A stretch of DNA of 64,000 bases from Ovis canadensis (GCF_042477335.2 NC_091255.1:49020501-49084500), one strand, 5' to 3'. Positions 40,748 to 52,389 are shown, counted from the first letter of the stretch. Notes: a model not told the origin generated them from the sequence alone. Translations and numbers: made by a program.

Positions 40748-40766
40748 CCACACACACACACACACA
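40748..40766. repeat. (CA)n microsatellite
   Basis: About nine CA units followed by A- and AAT-rich sequence, grown on the SINE tail. Confidence 0.85.
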
Positions 40767-40969
40767 AAAAATAATAATAAGGATAATGAGAGTACCTTCA
40801 CAGAGGGTGAGATAATACATGCAAAGCACTTAGTGCGATCCTTGGCAAATAGTAAGTGCTCAAAACACATTAGCAGATATTACCTCTACTCCTTGTCAAG
40901 ATCTTCCTCCCTTGTCCTGGCCAGTTTTCCCAAGTCCACTCTTCCGTTGACTTAAAAAAAATGCACAAC

Positions 40970-41480
40970 ATGAGAGTTGCGAGTTAAGTTTTATTTGGGG
41001 CAAAATGAGGACTGCAGCCTGGGAGACAACACCTCAGATAACTCTGAGAAACTGCTCCAAAGAGGCAGACGGGGAGGGATAGTTAAATATGTGATTTTGG
41101 TGAAGGAGAAATAAATGCAGTCAACCACAAATTTTACCGAAAGTTTTCTGCTAGTCTCATGAAGCTTTCTGCTAGTCACGAGGAACAGACATCACCATGA
41201 AGGATTTTAGTGCTTTTCTAAGTATGAAGGGATACAAGAATTGGGCTCATAGATTCACTCCTGAAACTGTCTGAAGACCTGTTCTGCAAGCTTCCCCCCA
41301 ACTCCCCACCTCCCAGTACAGAGTGTCTAATTTCTGCTGTCCACCCTGGATTCCTTTCAGGGAGTGTCGAAGGTCAGCAGTTGCAGCAGCACTTGATTTA
41401 ATCCTGTAGAGGTAGATGGCAAGCACCCATGGCAAGTGCCAATTTGTAGTTAATGCTTGCAAAACCAATTCAAAATTTCC
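40970..41480. repeat. Possible LTR-like interspersed repeat
   Basis: AAGTTTTATTTGGGGCAAAA, GAGGACTGCAGCCTGGGAGA and CTGAGAAACTGCTCCAAAGAG recall a bovine LTR-class repeat. I cannot see clean terminal TG...CA ends, so the call is tentative. Confidence 0.45.
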
Positions 41481-42709
41481 CTTTTCCAGGGAGTCTCCAG
41501 GGACTCTTCTCAGGCCAACTTATAAAACTGAGGCTCTTTCAAGACCTTTGGATTATATTTTCATATATGGATGAGATCCTTTCATAAGCATTTCTGCTAG
41601 ATGTCCACTTTCTGTCTCTCTGCTCAGAAGCAGGAGGAGGGGCTCCACCCTCCAGCTGGACACCCCCCTTGAAAGGGCAGTATTTCTTTCATATAGAGTG
41701 AAGTTGATCTAGGTGTACTGACATAGAAATATCATGAAGATATATTGTTAAATTTTAAAAAGTGAGGTGAAGAATAGTATGTAGGGCATAATCCCATGTG
41801 GGTAAATGTTCATGCTTTGAAAACAGCTAAAGGAATTATAAATATATGGAGGCAGAGAAAACTTTTCATAGTTTCCCTTCTATTCTATTTGAAAAATTTG
41901 AAGTTATGAACCTATTATTTTTTAATGTGGAAAGTTAGCTTAAATTAGGAGAATTTAAAAGATTTCCCTCAATAATTGTAGGTCTGGGCAATTCTCTGTT
42001 TCATTACTTTTTGCTATGTGATTTTCCAAGTGTTTTCATCCATGTTCTACACCCTTCTTACTCTCATCCCTTTTCTCCACTTCACTGAAGGTGAGGCATA
42101 CCTGACTCTGCATGTTTGTGTGAGAATATAAGTCCCACTAGGGAAGTCCCTCTGAAGTGTCTTCTGACATTAATCTATCTGACTTTAACCTGACTACCCC
42201 TTCTGAGTCCTCCACAGGGTTAGGTCTGCAGGGCCCAATGCACAGATGATCTGAGAGACTAGGCAAGTTTGAAAGGGATAGAGTGGAGTTAGGAGCAAGT
42301 TATTGACCTAAAGAGAACAGAAAACTATACCCTTTTGTCAGGAGAATTGAAGAAAATCATGGTCTTTTCCAAAGCCCTACAGCTAAGTACTGCTTCCTTG
42401 TTTCTCTCTCTTCCCTCTTGATCATGAAAGAAGCGACACAGGCAGAAGGCAGGCATTTTACAAAGTACAGAGAAGGCTCTCAGTTGGAGCTGGATATTAG
42501 TCTTTTTTAAACAAACAAACAAAAAAACAAAACTAGAGGAACCAGAGGCTCCAACAGGAGAAAACCTCCATGGGCTTTTGGAATCAAGCTGTTTGGAGCC
42601 CTCTGAATGTATAAGAAGTTTTGACCTGATAGATAAACATTTAGGGCAAGTATAAGGAAATATTCTATTTGAGGTTGGGAAAAATCCAGGATATGTTTAG
42701 CTTTGATAG
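41481..42709. other. Intergenic stretch without a recognised gene
   Basis: Contains L1 3'UTR-like AT-rich sequence near 41700-41960 and otherwise unique DNA. No coding similarity seen. Confidence 0.4.
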
Positions 42710-42932
42710 GTTGTTCTAAGTCGCTTCAGTTGTGTCCAACTCTTTGAGACTCTGTGGACTGTAGCCCGCCAGGCTCCTCTGTCCATGGGATTCTCCAGGC
42801 AAGAATACTGGAGTGGGTTGCCTTACCCTCCTCCAGGGGATCTTCCCGACCCAGGGATGGAACTCACATTTCTTATTTCTCCTGCATTGGCAGGTGGGTT
42901 CTTAACCACTAGCACCACCTGGGAAGCCCTTG
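42710..42932 (-). repeat. Bov-tA SINE
   Basis: Antisense full copy: GTTCTAAGTCGCTTCAGTTG to AGCACCACCTGGGAAGCCC. Confidence 0.92.
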
Positions 42933-43448
42933 GATGGGTTAAAAGGAACAATTAATAAGACAGATACTGATGTAAGAAAGTACCATGTAAAGAAAGTTTC
43001 CAATTAGAGCTGTCCAAGAATGGACAGTCTTAGGAGAGAGGGACTTCTCCCACCACTGGAATATTGAAGAAGAGTCTAGATGACCATTTTCCAGGTATTA
43101 TTGCAGGAGGGATCTCTCCAGGGTAAGAGTTAGACTCAAAGGGCTACGAGATCACTTCTAACTTTAAGGTGTTACAATGATTTTACCTAGAAGTTTACAT
43201 TTCTATAAATCGTGCTATAAATTATTTATCAGGTCTAAACCTAGTCCCATGTAACACTGACATTTTATTAGTTTAACAGAGTGATTTTTCAAAAAGTCTA
43301 ATCAAGTGGAGAAAGGTAATATAGCTCCTGTCGGGCGTAGCTTCTGCTTGGAATGTCTGTAGCAGTTAATTTTCTGTGTCAGCTTGGTGAGGCTCTGATG
43401 TCTGGTTGTTTGGTTGAACTCTAGTCTAGATATTGCTGTGAAGGTATT
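42933..43448. other. Intergenic stretch, nothing recognised
   Basis: About 500 bases of unique-looking AT-rich DNA. Confidence 0.4.
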
Positions 43449-43770
43449 TTGCAGATGTTGTTCAGCTGCTAAGTTGTGTCTGACTCTTTGTGACCATAGG
43501 GATTGCAGCACTCCAGGCTTCTCTGTTCTTCACTATCTCCCTGAGCTTGCCCAAACTCATGTCCATTGAGTCGGTGATGCCATCCAACCAATTCATCCTC
43601 TGTCATTCCCTTCTCCTCCTGCCCTCAATCTTTCCCAGCATCAAGGTCTTTTCTAGTGAGTCGGCTCTTCGCATCAGGTGGCCAAATTATTGGAGTTTCA
43701 GCTTCAGCGTCAGCCCTTCCAACGAAAATTCAGGGTTGATTTCCTGTAGGACTGACTGGTTTGATCTCCT
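43449..43770 (-). mobile_element. BovB 3' fragment
   Basis: Antisense: TGTTGTTCAGCTGCTAAGTTG to TTTGATCTCCTTGCTGTAGA, encoding the C-terminal region on the minus strand. Confidence 0.9.
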
Positions 43771-43814
43771 TGCTGTAGATGTAACTAGCATCATTTACAA
43801 TCAGTTTAAGTAAA

Positions 43815-43920
43815 AAGATTCAGTTCAGTTCAGTCGCTCAGTTGTGCCCAACTCTTTGCGACCCCATGAATCGCAGCACGCCAGGCCTCCCTGTCCATCA
43901 CCAACACCCGGACCCTCTCT
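43815..43920 (-). mobile_element. BovB 3' tail
   Basis: Antisense: GATTCAGTTCAGTTCAGTCG to CATCACCAACACCCGGACCC, about 100 bases. Confidence 0.88.
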
Positions 43921-44109
43921 AATGTCAGTGGGCCTCATCTGATTGGTTGAAGGCCTGAAAAGCAGAAAACTGAGATTTCCCAGAAAGAATTCTGTCTCAG
44001 GACTGTAACATAGAAATCCTGCCATAGTCTCCAGCCTGCTGCAGATTACAGACTAGTCAGCCCCCATAATTGGAGTCTGTTCCTCAAAATAAATCATATA
44101 TATGTAAAT

Positions 44110-44570
44110 TTCTGAGTGCCAGTTATGTACCAGACACCATAATAAGCACTTTACATAATTTCCCCCCTGATCTTTACAACAACATTTTATTTTATTTTTT
44201 TCAGTTTTTTATTTTTTAAATTTTAAAATCTTTAATTCTTACATGCGTTCCCAAACATGAACCCCCCTCCCACCTCCCTCCCCATAACATCTTTCTGGGT
44301 CATCCCCATGCACCAGCCCCAAGCATGCTGTATCCTGCGTCAGACATAGACTGGCGATTCAATTCTTACATGACAGTATACATGTTAGAATGCCATTCTC
44401 CCAAATCATCCCACCCTCTCCCTCTCCCTCTGAGTCCAAAAGTCCGTTATACACAGCTGTGTCTTTTTTCCTGTCTTGCATACAGGGTCGTCATTGCATT
44501 TACAACAACATTTTAAACTGAAAAAACTGAGGCTTGGAGGGGTTAGGTGATTTTCTCAAGATTGTGAATT
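44110..44570. repeat. MIR relic interrupted by an L1
   Basis: TGAGTGCCAGTTATGTACCAG ... TAAGCACTTTACATAATT and, after the L1, AACTGAGGCTTGGAGGGG are the two halves of one MIR-type element. Confidence 0.75.
44190..44498 (-). mobile_element. Young bovine L1 3' end with perfect target duplication
   Basis: Antisense L1 tail starting with a T-rich (poly(A)) end and running through CCATGCACCAGCCCCAAGCA and TCTTGCATACAGGGTCGTC. Flanked by TTTACAACAACATTTTA at 44173-44189 and 44499-44515, identical over 17 bases. Confidence 0.93.
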
Positions 44571-44725
44571 TCTACTTATCTTTCAAGATTCAGATCCAGC
44601 GTCTCCTCCCCTGAAGTTCTTTCTAACCATTCTGGGTCCTCTCTGTTTTCTTGGCATCCGACTGCATTTCTCTCTCTTACACAGCACTGCCTGTGGGGTG
44701 TTTGCCTGCAGGTCTCCCTCTTCAG

Positions 44726-44830
44726 GGGCTTCCCAGGTGGCGCTAGTGGTAAAGAACCTGCCTGGCAATGCAAGAGACGTAAGAGACTTGGGTTCAATCC
44801 CTGGGTCGGGAAGATCCTCCACCACAAGCC
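44726..44830 (+). repeat. Bov-tA SINE, tRNA part
   Basis: Sense: GGGGCTTCCCAGGTGGCGCT to GGTCGGGAAGATCCTCC; the rest of the unit is missing. Confidence 0.85.
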
Positions 44831-45069
44831 CTTCTAGAATCAGGGGTTGCCTGTGCCTTGGAACCCTCAGAACCTTGTCTGGGCCCATGATTCCCAAAGA
44901 GGCGCTCCGTGATTGGTACTGACAGTACTACCATTGTCCACTTGGGGGCAACATACTCAGCGGCAAAACCCCTGGTACAGGAGGGCGGGACTCGGCAGGA
45001 AGGATGGCTGCGCAAAATCAAACACTAATGTGCAGGGAAATGCCTCTGCTTGCACCCCTCACTGGAAGC

Positions 45070-45272
45070 TCAGTTCAGTTCAGTTCAGTTGCTCAGTCGT
45101 GTCTGACTCTGCGACCCCACGGACTGCAGCACGTCAGGCTTCCCTCTCCAGGCTTCCATGTCCACCACCCACTCCCGGAGCTTGCTCATGTCCATCAAGT
45201 TGGTGATGCCATCTAACTATCTCATCGTCTGTCGTCCCCTTCTCCTCCTGCCTTCAGTCTTTCCTAGCACTG
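45070..45272 (-). mobile_element. BovB 3' tail
   Basis: Antisense: CTCAGTTCAGTTCAGTTCAG to CTTCAGTCTTTCCTAGCAC, about 200 bases. Confidence 0.9.
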
Positions 45273-46529
45273 GAAGCTAGGGCCCACTGTTCCAACAGTT
45301 GGCTCCATCCTCTGGGAATTCAGTGGAAAACTCAGCAGCCATTGCTGATACTAGCTGAGGTGGCCTTAAGGACCCTGGGGCTGTCATGGAGCATCTGTGC
45401 TTTGGACTCAAGGATCCAGTGAGGGAGCTGCAGGAAAGAAAACCCAGAGGGACAGAAGGGATCAGCTGCAAGAGCCTCAGGAGAGAATTTCCTGAGTAAG
45501 GCTGCACTGTCATGAGGTGAAAGGGGGGAGGAGAAGGAATTCTCCACCAGGGCAGATGAATCCTGCTCCTAACTGGGAAGTGGATAAAGAGTAAGCAGCC
45601 CTAGCAACCGCATGCACAAACTCCCCGCCTCCACCTCTCCTGCTCTCAGATATTCTGTTCTTTCCAGATCACTTCTAAGGATGGGGTGAGGTGGGGGTGC
45701 ACTTAAGTGTGGTGCCTCACGTGTGCTCAGCAGAGAAGTGGGAATCAGGTTCAGTCTGTCCTCTGGAAGCAGAGATAGGGCAGTCCCAGGGTGTCTCTGT
45801 GGACACCCTGCTACTTCTTTTCCAGGGCTACCTGGATGCAGAAAGGTGTGTGCTGGGGGATGATGATGGGGGTACTGGAGGCAGTGGGGAGGAGGGATGA
45901 CAAGTTCAGCCACTGATGCCAGAGCACACAGAGGTGGAACGGATGAAAGAATGAGGGGGATGGCAGGGCATTGCAAATAACTTAAATTTTGGGCAAACAA
46001 ATGCGAGAAGACAGATGGAAGGAAGCATCTGGAATCATTTATTTAGAGAAAAGAAAGATACTCGCACAGACTCCACTGATATATACGAAGTGACGTGTCC
46101 AAGGTCACACAATTCCCAGACTGTTGATTTCTGCTACACACACTGCCTCCTCAAAACCCATTAGTCTTTAACAGTGGATGGTGAGATCTGAGAGGCCTAA
46201 CTGAGAACGTTGCTTCAGGGAGGAAAAGGAGGAAGAGAAAGGGGAGACAGTAGCTATGAAGGAGGGGTTTCTGTCCTGTCCTCTCAGGAAAATCCATAGA
46301 TGACATTTCCAGATGGGCCTGGGACTCCAGGAGGCCCCTCCAAGCCTATGGGACAAACCAAGGACATCCATGGAACTTCCCTCTCCTTTTTGGCCCTGCA
46401 CTAAAAAGGGGCTGCTTCATGGATCACAGTCTTGTCATGGCAAAGGGGCTTGAGTAACTCAATGAAACTATGAGGCGTGCTGTGCAGGGTAACCCAGGGG
46501 AAAGTCCTGATAAAATGTGCTCCACTGGA
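45273..46529. other. Intergenic stretch, nothing recognised
   Basis: About 1.25 kb of moderate-GC unique sequence. Open frames here on both strands have no recognisable protein and overlap each other. Confidence 0.4.
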
Positions 46530-46770
46530 GGAGGGAATGGCAAACCACTCCAGTCTTCTTGCCTTGGGCTTCCCTGGTAGCTCAGTTGATAAACTGCCTG
46601 CAGTGCAGAAGACCCGGGGTTCAATCACTGGGTCAGGAAGATCTCCTGGAGATGGAAATGGCAACCCACTCCAATATTCTTGCCTGGAAAATCCTGTGGA
46701 CAGAGCTTGATGGGCTACAGTCCATGGGGTTGCAAGAGTTGGACACAACTTAGTGACTAAACCACCATTC
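46530..46770 (+). repeat. Bov-tA SINEs (fragment plus full unit)
   Basis: GGCAAACCACTCCAGTCTTCT is the end of one unit. It is followed by a full unit from GGCTTCCCTGGTAGCTCAG to GAGTTGGACACAACTTAG. Confidence 0.88.
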
Positions 46771-46774
46771 TTGC

Positions 46775-47226
46775 TTTGAGAACAAAGTTTGTATAGTCAA
46801 AGCTATGGTTTTTCCACTAGTCATGTGTGGATGTGAGAGTTGGGCCGTAAAGAAGGTTGAGCACTGAAGAACTGATACCTTCAAATGGTGGTGCTGGAGA
46901 AGACTCTTGAGAGTCCCTTGGATGGCAGGGATATCAAACCAGTCAATTCTAAAGGAAATCAATCCTGAATATTCATTGGAAAGACCGATGCTGAAGCTCC
47001 AATCCTTTGGCCATCTGATGTGAAGAGCCAACTCACTGGAAAAGACCCTGATGCTAAGAAAGATTGAAGGCAAAAGAAAAAGAGGGCAGCAGAGGATGAG
47101 ATGGTTAGATAGCATCATTGACTCAGTAGGCATGACTTTGAGCAAACTCTGGGAGATAGTGAAGGACAGGGGAGTCTGGCGTGCTGCAGCCCATGGGGTC
47201 GCAAAGAGCTAGACAATTTAGCAACT
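46775..47226 (+). mobile_element. BovB 3' fragment
   Basis: Sense: AGTCAAAGCTATGGTTTTTC to GAGCTAGACAATTTAGCAAC, about 450 bases with several lesions in the C-terminal reading frame. Confidence 0.9.
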
Positions 47227-48119
47227 AAACAACTACAACTGGAAAGTAGCGTAGGATACTGGATATGATGAGCTCCCCAGTCTTGGGGAAGACCCCCAAG
47301 GGTAGAGTGACATCAGCAGAGGTGGGACAAAGGATCAGTGAACCAACAGTAGATATTCCTGAGCATCTATTATGTGCTGGTCTAAGACCACAGAGAGGGT
47401 GCGTGGGACACAGTGTCTTACATATGAATAGCATTTGTTGTGGGAAAGAGTGTAGGGAAAGGGTGGATATGGGTTGCTAAAGAGAAGGAGGGTGGAAGAG
47501 AGAGAAAAAACAGAGGGAAGAGGAGGAGAGAAAGGCCTAGTTGTTGATGTCCAGTAACTCAGCTTCTAGTTGTGGCAATAGGACAACTAGAAAAAGGATG
47601 GCTAAAAAGCTCCTGAGCAGGCCCCAGAAGGAAGTTTAGAAGGGTGCTGAGGGAGGTTGCAAGAGGGCATGGGATAGAGAGATTGAGGACTTGGCTGGCT
47701 TGTCTGGCCTGAAGGGAACTCTTGCCCAGAGGGTCCTTACTGGTTCCTGAACTCCACACGAGCCCATGTGGGCCTGGCAAACTTGGACAGCCATGAAGGC
47801 CCAGTGTCCCCAGGGTTCCTGGGAACGCAGCAGTCCCAGTTCCTAGATATCCAGGTGGTCTTGGGAGCCTTCATGGCCAAGGTATCCCTGAGGTTCTGGA
47901 AACCACTGGCAGCCAGGGGACCATGAGGTCTAATTCCACCCTATATATGAAAGGAGAGGCAGGAGGGGCAAAGGTGAGCCACTGAAGGGCAGTGTGTGTT
48001 TGGAGTAAGGGACTTTTGTAGGGAATGGCAGCAGGGCGCAGTCAGGAGCCCTGATGGGAGTAGAAAGTTATGAGAGGGTTACAACTTCTGGCTGACTTCC
48101 AGGGAGGAGAGAAGGGCCA
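47227..48119. other. Intergenic stretch, nothing recognised
   Basis: About 0.9 kb of G/A-rich unique-looking sequence. A tandem-like GAGGAGAGAAAGG purine stretch lies near 47480-47540. Confidence 0.4.
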
Positions 48120-48870
48120 GCGATTGAGTTCAATCACCAATAGCCAGTGGTTTAATCAACCATGTCCATGTAATGAAGCCTCCATAAAAACCCACAGAGA
48201 TGGGGTTTGGTGAGCTCGTGTATCAGTGAACACGTGGAGCTGCTGGAAGAGGTAGTGGAAGCTCCATCACCTTTCCCCAAATCTTGCCCTATGTCTCTCT
48301 TCCATCTGGCTGTTCCTGAGTTATATCCTTTTATAATAAATGGGTATTCTAGAAGGTAAGGAACTTCCCTGGTGGCTCAGGTGGTAAAGAATCTGCCTGC
48401 AATGCAGAGACCTGGGTTGGATCCTTGGGTTGGGAAGATACCCTGGAGAAAGGAATGGCAACCCACTCCAGTATTCTTGCCTGGAGAATCCCATGGACAG
48501 AGGAACCTGGTGGGCTACATTGCATGGGGTGGCAGAGTCAGACATGACTGAATGACTAATACTTTCACTTTCTTTTTTTCTAGTAAGGAAAATGTTTGAG
48601 TTCTGTGAGCTGTCCTAGCAAACCAATTAAACCCAAGGAAGGGATCACTGGAATCTCTTATATATAGCTGGAGCTGATCAGTGAGAACTCCAGGCGACAA
48701 CCTGAACTTGCAGTTGGCATCTGAAGGTGAGGGGTGGCAGTCTTGTAGGACTGAGTCTTTAACCTGGGGCTCTGATATGTCTCCAGGTAGCCAGTCAGAA
48801 TTGAGTTAAATTGTAGGGCATCCAGCTAGTATTGGGGAATTGCTTGATGGTGTTGGAAAACCCACACATC
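48120..48870 (+). mobile_element. LTR-like retroelement relic split by a SINE
   Basis: GAAGCCTCCATAAAAACCCA, CTGGCTGTTCCTGAGTTATA and TCCTTTTATAATAAATGGGT, then after the SINE TTCTGTGAGCTGTCCTAGCA and GCAGTCTTGTAGGACTGAGT, are wording I know from a mammalian solitary LTR. The family (MaLR/ERVL type) is not certain. It carries an AATAAA signal. No retroviral genes are attached. Confidence 0.65.
48362..48575 (+). repeat. Bov-tA SINE inside the LTR-like element
   Basis: Sense full copy: CTTCCCTGGTGGCTCAGGTG to GACATGACTGAATGACTAA. TAAGGAA occurs on both sides and probably marks the target site. Confidence 0.9.
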
Positions 48871-50507
48871 AGAATAGGTGTCAGAATTGCAAGAGGCATT
48901 GAGATGGGAGCGTGAAAGGAAGGAGCAGGCTGGGGTGTGGGCCTGTGCACTTCTACCCCATCCATCTGTTTCCCTGGTAATCTCATCTCTTTGGGCTCCA
49001 AGTTCTTCCCTCCCTCCCCCATCTATACATGTTTTCCTGGTTGCTGGTGAGGGGAGCCTGAGTAGAGGAGCAGTGTCTATGTGATTTGACAGAGCATGAA
49101 GTCACTAGTTGTAGCCTGTTCTCTGGGAAATATGTCCTTTCACTTACACAGATAGCCTTGTTTGAGCCTCTGGTTAGTCCTACAGAGTGAAGTAGGGACT
49201 GGTGTACCCAATTTACAGATGCGGAAACTGAGGACGGCCATGGTGAAGAGACAAACCCACAATGCATGGTTAATCAGGGCACGGCTGGGATTTGAATCCC
49301 TGGTTTTGACTATAGGAGCTCTCTGCTTTACAGTCTGTGCACCCCAACCTGAGGGCAAAGCTCTTCTCCATTACGGGCTGTCTGGTTTTCCCCTGGTTTC
49401 GGGGCCAGCTTCTGCTGTGCTTTAGATCATCATGACTGGGTGGGGGTGAGGAACAGACTGCACAGATCTTGAGGATTCCTGACTCCAAATATTGAGCCTC
49501 TGGGAATGGAGAGGGCTGAGAGTGGGAGGAATACAGGCTCAGGAGAGAAGAGGATGGTGGTTATGTGGATGGGAAATGTGGTGGGGGTGCCAGTTGGAAC
49601 TCTGTCATCCCCCAAATGGGTTTAAATCACATTTAATTGCATGTGACCTTAAGCCAACCTTTTGACTACCTGGGGCCCCATCTATAAAATGGGTTTATAG
49701 GATTACCATGGTGCTCAACAATCATCATGGCTGATGTGAATATGCGGGGCACTGTGCTGAGTGCTTTACATGGGTAGTTTCTGTAGGTTCTCGCACAGCT
49801 CTGTCAAGCTGGGCTGGCATTGTTCCTCTTTTACAACAGAGGGCATGTAAGGATAAGAAGGAGGATGTCATTTGGCTAAAGTCACAGGGCTAGTAAATGG
49901 CAAATCCAGAATTCAGTGTAGGCATTTTTGGCCTCAGGCTCTTCATCTCACGCACTGGGCTGATTATGGCTAATAACTAATACTCAAGGGGTGCGTAACA
50001 AGGAGCAGACATCACTGTGAGCATGTTACACAGATTTATTCATTTAATCACTATAGCCACCCTCTCTAATAGTCACTCACGATGAAAGACGAGGACACTT
50101 AGGCACAGAGAGGTGGGCTAACTTATCCTAAATCTACTGCCAGGAATTGAGTTCAGGCAGGCTGACTTGAGAGCCTGTTGCTCTTTAAAAAAATAAACAA
50201 AAAATTTTTTCTTAAAAAAATTAAAGTGTAACATACATACAGAAAAGTGCAGAAATAAGAAATGTTTAGTTTAATGAATTCACCTAGTTAATATAATATG
50301 TGGCTAAATAGTAAACATTACCTGTACCCCATAAGACCCTTTCCAATGATTATTCCCATCCTTCTCCCCCAAAGTAACCTCTACCCTGATTTCTAAAACC
50401 ATAGACTCGTTTTGCCTGCTTTTGAATAATAGAATTATACTGTAGTAATCTGTTCAATATGCGAGTCTATGTTGATCTATGTCTGTTGTTGGGTGTAGTG
50501 ATAGTTT
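48871..50507. other. Intergenic stretch with MIR relics
   Basis: MIR-type wording occurs near 49180-49290 (GATGCGGAAACTGAGG), 49640-49960 and 50020-50190. No gene found. Confidence 0.5.
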
Positions 50508-50517
50508 ATTCAACTGT

Positions 50518-50782
50518 TGCTGCTGCTAAGGTGCTTCAGTCGTGTCCGACTCTGTGCGACCCCAGAGACGGCAGCCTACCAAGCTCCCCCGTCCCTGGGA
50601 TTCTCCAGGCAAGAACACTGGAGTGGGTTGCCATTTCCTTCTCCAACGCATGAAAGTGAAAAGTGAAAGTGAAGTCGCTCAGTCGTGTCCGACTCCTAGC
50701 GCCCCCGTGGAGTGCAGCCTACCAGGCTCCTCTGTCCATGGGATTTTCCAGGCAAGAGTACTGGAGTGGGGTGCCTTCTCCG
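50518..50782 (-). repeat. Bov-A2 SINE (two Bov-A units) with target duplication
   Basis: Antisense two-unit element like the one at 38227. Flanked by ATTCAACTGT at 50508-50517 and 50783-50792, a perfect 10-bp duplication. Confidence 0.95.
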
Positions 50783-50904
50783 ATTCAACTGTAGGCTTAC
50801 CTATTTTACTATTGATTCCAATGTTTGGCTGAATAATACCACTGTGAATACTCTTACACATGTGTTTTGGAACACACAAAAACACACACATTGACATTTC
50901 TTTT

Positions 50905-51256
50905 TAAATTTTCATTATTTACTTACTTTTGGCTGTGCTGGATCTTCACTGATGTGCACAGTCTTTCTCTAGTTGCAGTGAGTGGGGTCTGTTCCCTAAT
51001 TGCCATGTGTGGGCTTCCCAGTGTGGTGGCTTCTGTTGTTGCGGAGCACGGGCTCTAGGCACATGGGCTTCAGAAGTTGCAGTGTGCAGGGTCAGCAGTT
51101 GTGACTCCCAGGCTCTAGAGCACAGGCTTAGTAGTTGCAGTGTCCGGGCTTAGTTGCTGCACAGCATGTGGGGTCTCTCTGGACCAGGGATCGAACCCGT
51201 GTCTCCTGCACTGGCAGGTGGATTCTTATCTACTGCACCATGAGGAAAGTCCCCAG
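50905..51256 (-). repeat. Long CHR-type SINE
   Basis: Antisense: TTTTGGCTGTGCTGGATCTT, GTTGTTGCGGAGCACGGGCT, ATGTGGGGTCTCTCTGGACC, CCATGAGGAAAGTCCCC. Confidence 0.88.
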
Positions 51257-51999
51257 ACATTTCTATTGGGTATATTCTTGGGGTGAGACTATTGGCTGCT
51301 TCCATATGGTTGTACAAATTTGTTTTCTTGCCGACTTTAAGAGTCCCCTTACTCCACATTCAGGTATTGTATTTAAAATTGTTACCAAATCTGGTGGATG
51401 TGTAGCATCCCATTATGTTTTCCATACGTATTTATTGAACGAGGTATAATCAGAAGCAACACTCTGCACAGCTTCTCATAGCAATCCTATGAGGCTGGTG
51501 GTTATCATCCCTATTTTGCAGATAAAGAAATGGAGGCCATAGTTACTCTCTTTCCTCTCTTGCAATCCACTCATTTTTCTTCCAAGGGGCGGGTCTTCCC
51601 CACTGTTCCCCAGTGGCGTTGGGATGTTAGCTTGGGAAGCTCCTTGGGCCAGGATTCTCTACTGGGTGGGGAGAAGAAGACTGGGATGAAGAGGGCAGGG
51701 TGGGGAGGAGAGAAAGAATGACGCATCAAGCCTGATGTGAGGGGCCACAGATCCTGGCTCAGGGCGTGGGGTGATGGGGCCAGCGGAGAGGCAGGGGACT
51801 CAGCAGAAGGCACGACTCGGGTATTTGTGAATTCTCAGTGCTGGCAGGAATGGGCATGCTGGGGAGTCTGTCTGGAACCCTCTCTCCAGGAAATTTACTG
51901 AATCTGAGGACTGTTATCTGAGGTCTCTAATACTAGAGCCCTTTTGGGGTCATCTCTCTGGGTTCCTTGGTGCTTTGGTATATCTCTTTGGGATTTTCT
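51257..51999. other. Intergenic stretch, nothing recognised
   Basis: About 740 bases; the part near 51455-51540 (CAATCCTATGAGGCTGGTGG) resembles a MIR. No gene seen. Confidence 0.45.
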
Positions 52000-52010
52000 A
52001 AGGGGTAGGT

Positions 52011-52378
52011 GTTGGAGAAGACTCTTGAGAGTCCCTTGGACTGCAAGGAGATCCAACCAGTCCATTCTGAAGGAGATCAGCCCTGGGATTTCTTTGGAAG
52101 GAATGATGCTAAAGCTGAAGCTCCAGTACTTTGGCCACCTCATGCGAAGAGTTGACTCATTGGAAAAGACTCTGATGCTGGGAGGGATTGAGGGCAGGAG
52201 GAGAAGGGGACGACAGAGGATGAGATGGCTGGATGGCATCACTGACTCGATGGACGTGAGTCTGAGTGAACTCCGGGAGTTGATGATGGATAGGGAGACC
52301 TGGCGTGCTGCAATTCATGGGGTCGCAAAGAGTCGGACACGACTGAGCGACTGAATTGAACTGAACTGCACTGAACTG
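52011..52378 (+). mobile_element. BovB 3' end, little diverged, with target duplication
   Basis: Sense 368-bp insertion encoding the BovB C-terminal region ([20 protein letters not shown] ... SRTRLSD) and ending in a TGAACTGAACTGCACTGAAC tail. AAGGGGTAGGT at 52000-52010 and 52379-52389 is an exact 11-bp duplication. Confidence 0.94.
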
Positions 52379-52389
52379 AAGGGGTAGGT

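Larger units (their letters stand above)
40480..40870. repeat. MIR relic split by a SINE
   Basis: GTATGACCTTGGGCGAGTCAC ... CATCTAAAATGGAGATGAT on the left and GGTGAGATAATACATGCAAA ... AGTAAGTGCTCAA on the right are two halves of one MIR. Confidence 0.75.

Noticed and set aside
45273-48119. Hidden exons of another gene between TOP2A and IGFBP4
   Set aside because: No stretch shows protein similarity with splice borders, and the open frames overlap on both strands without a domain.
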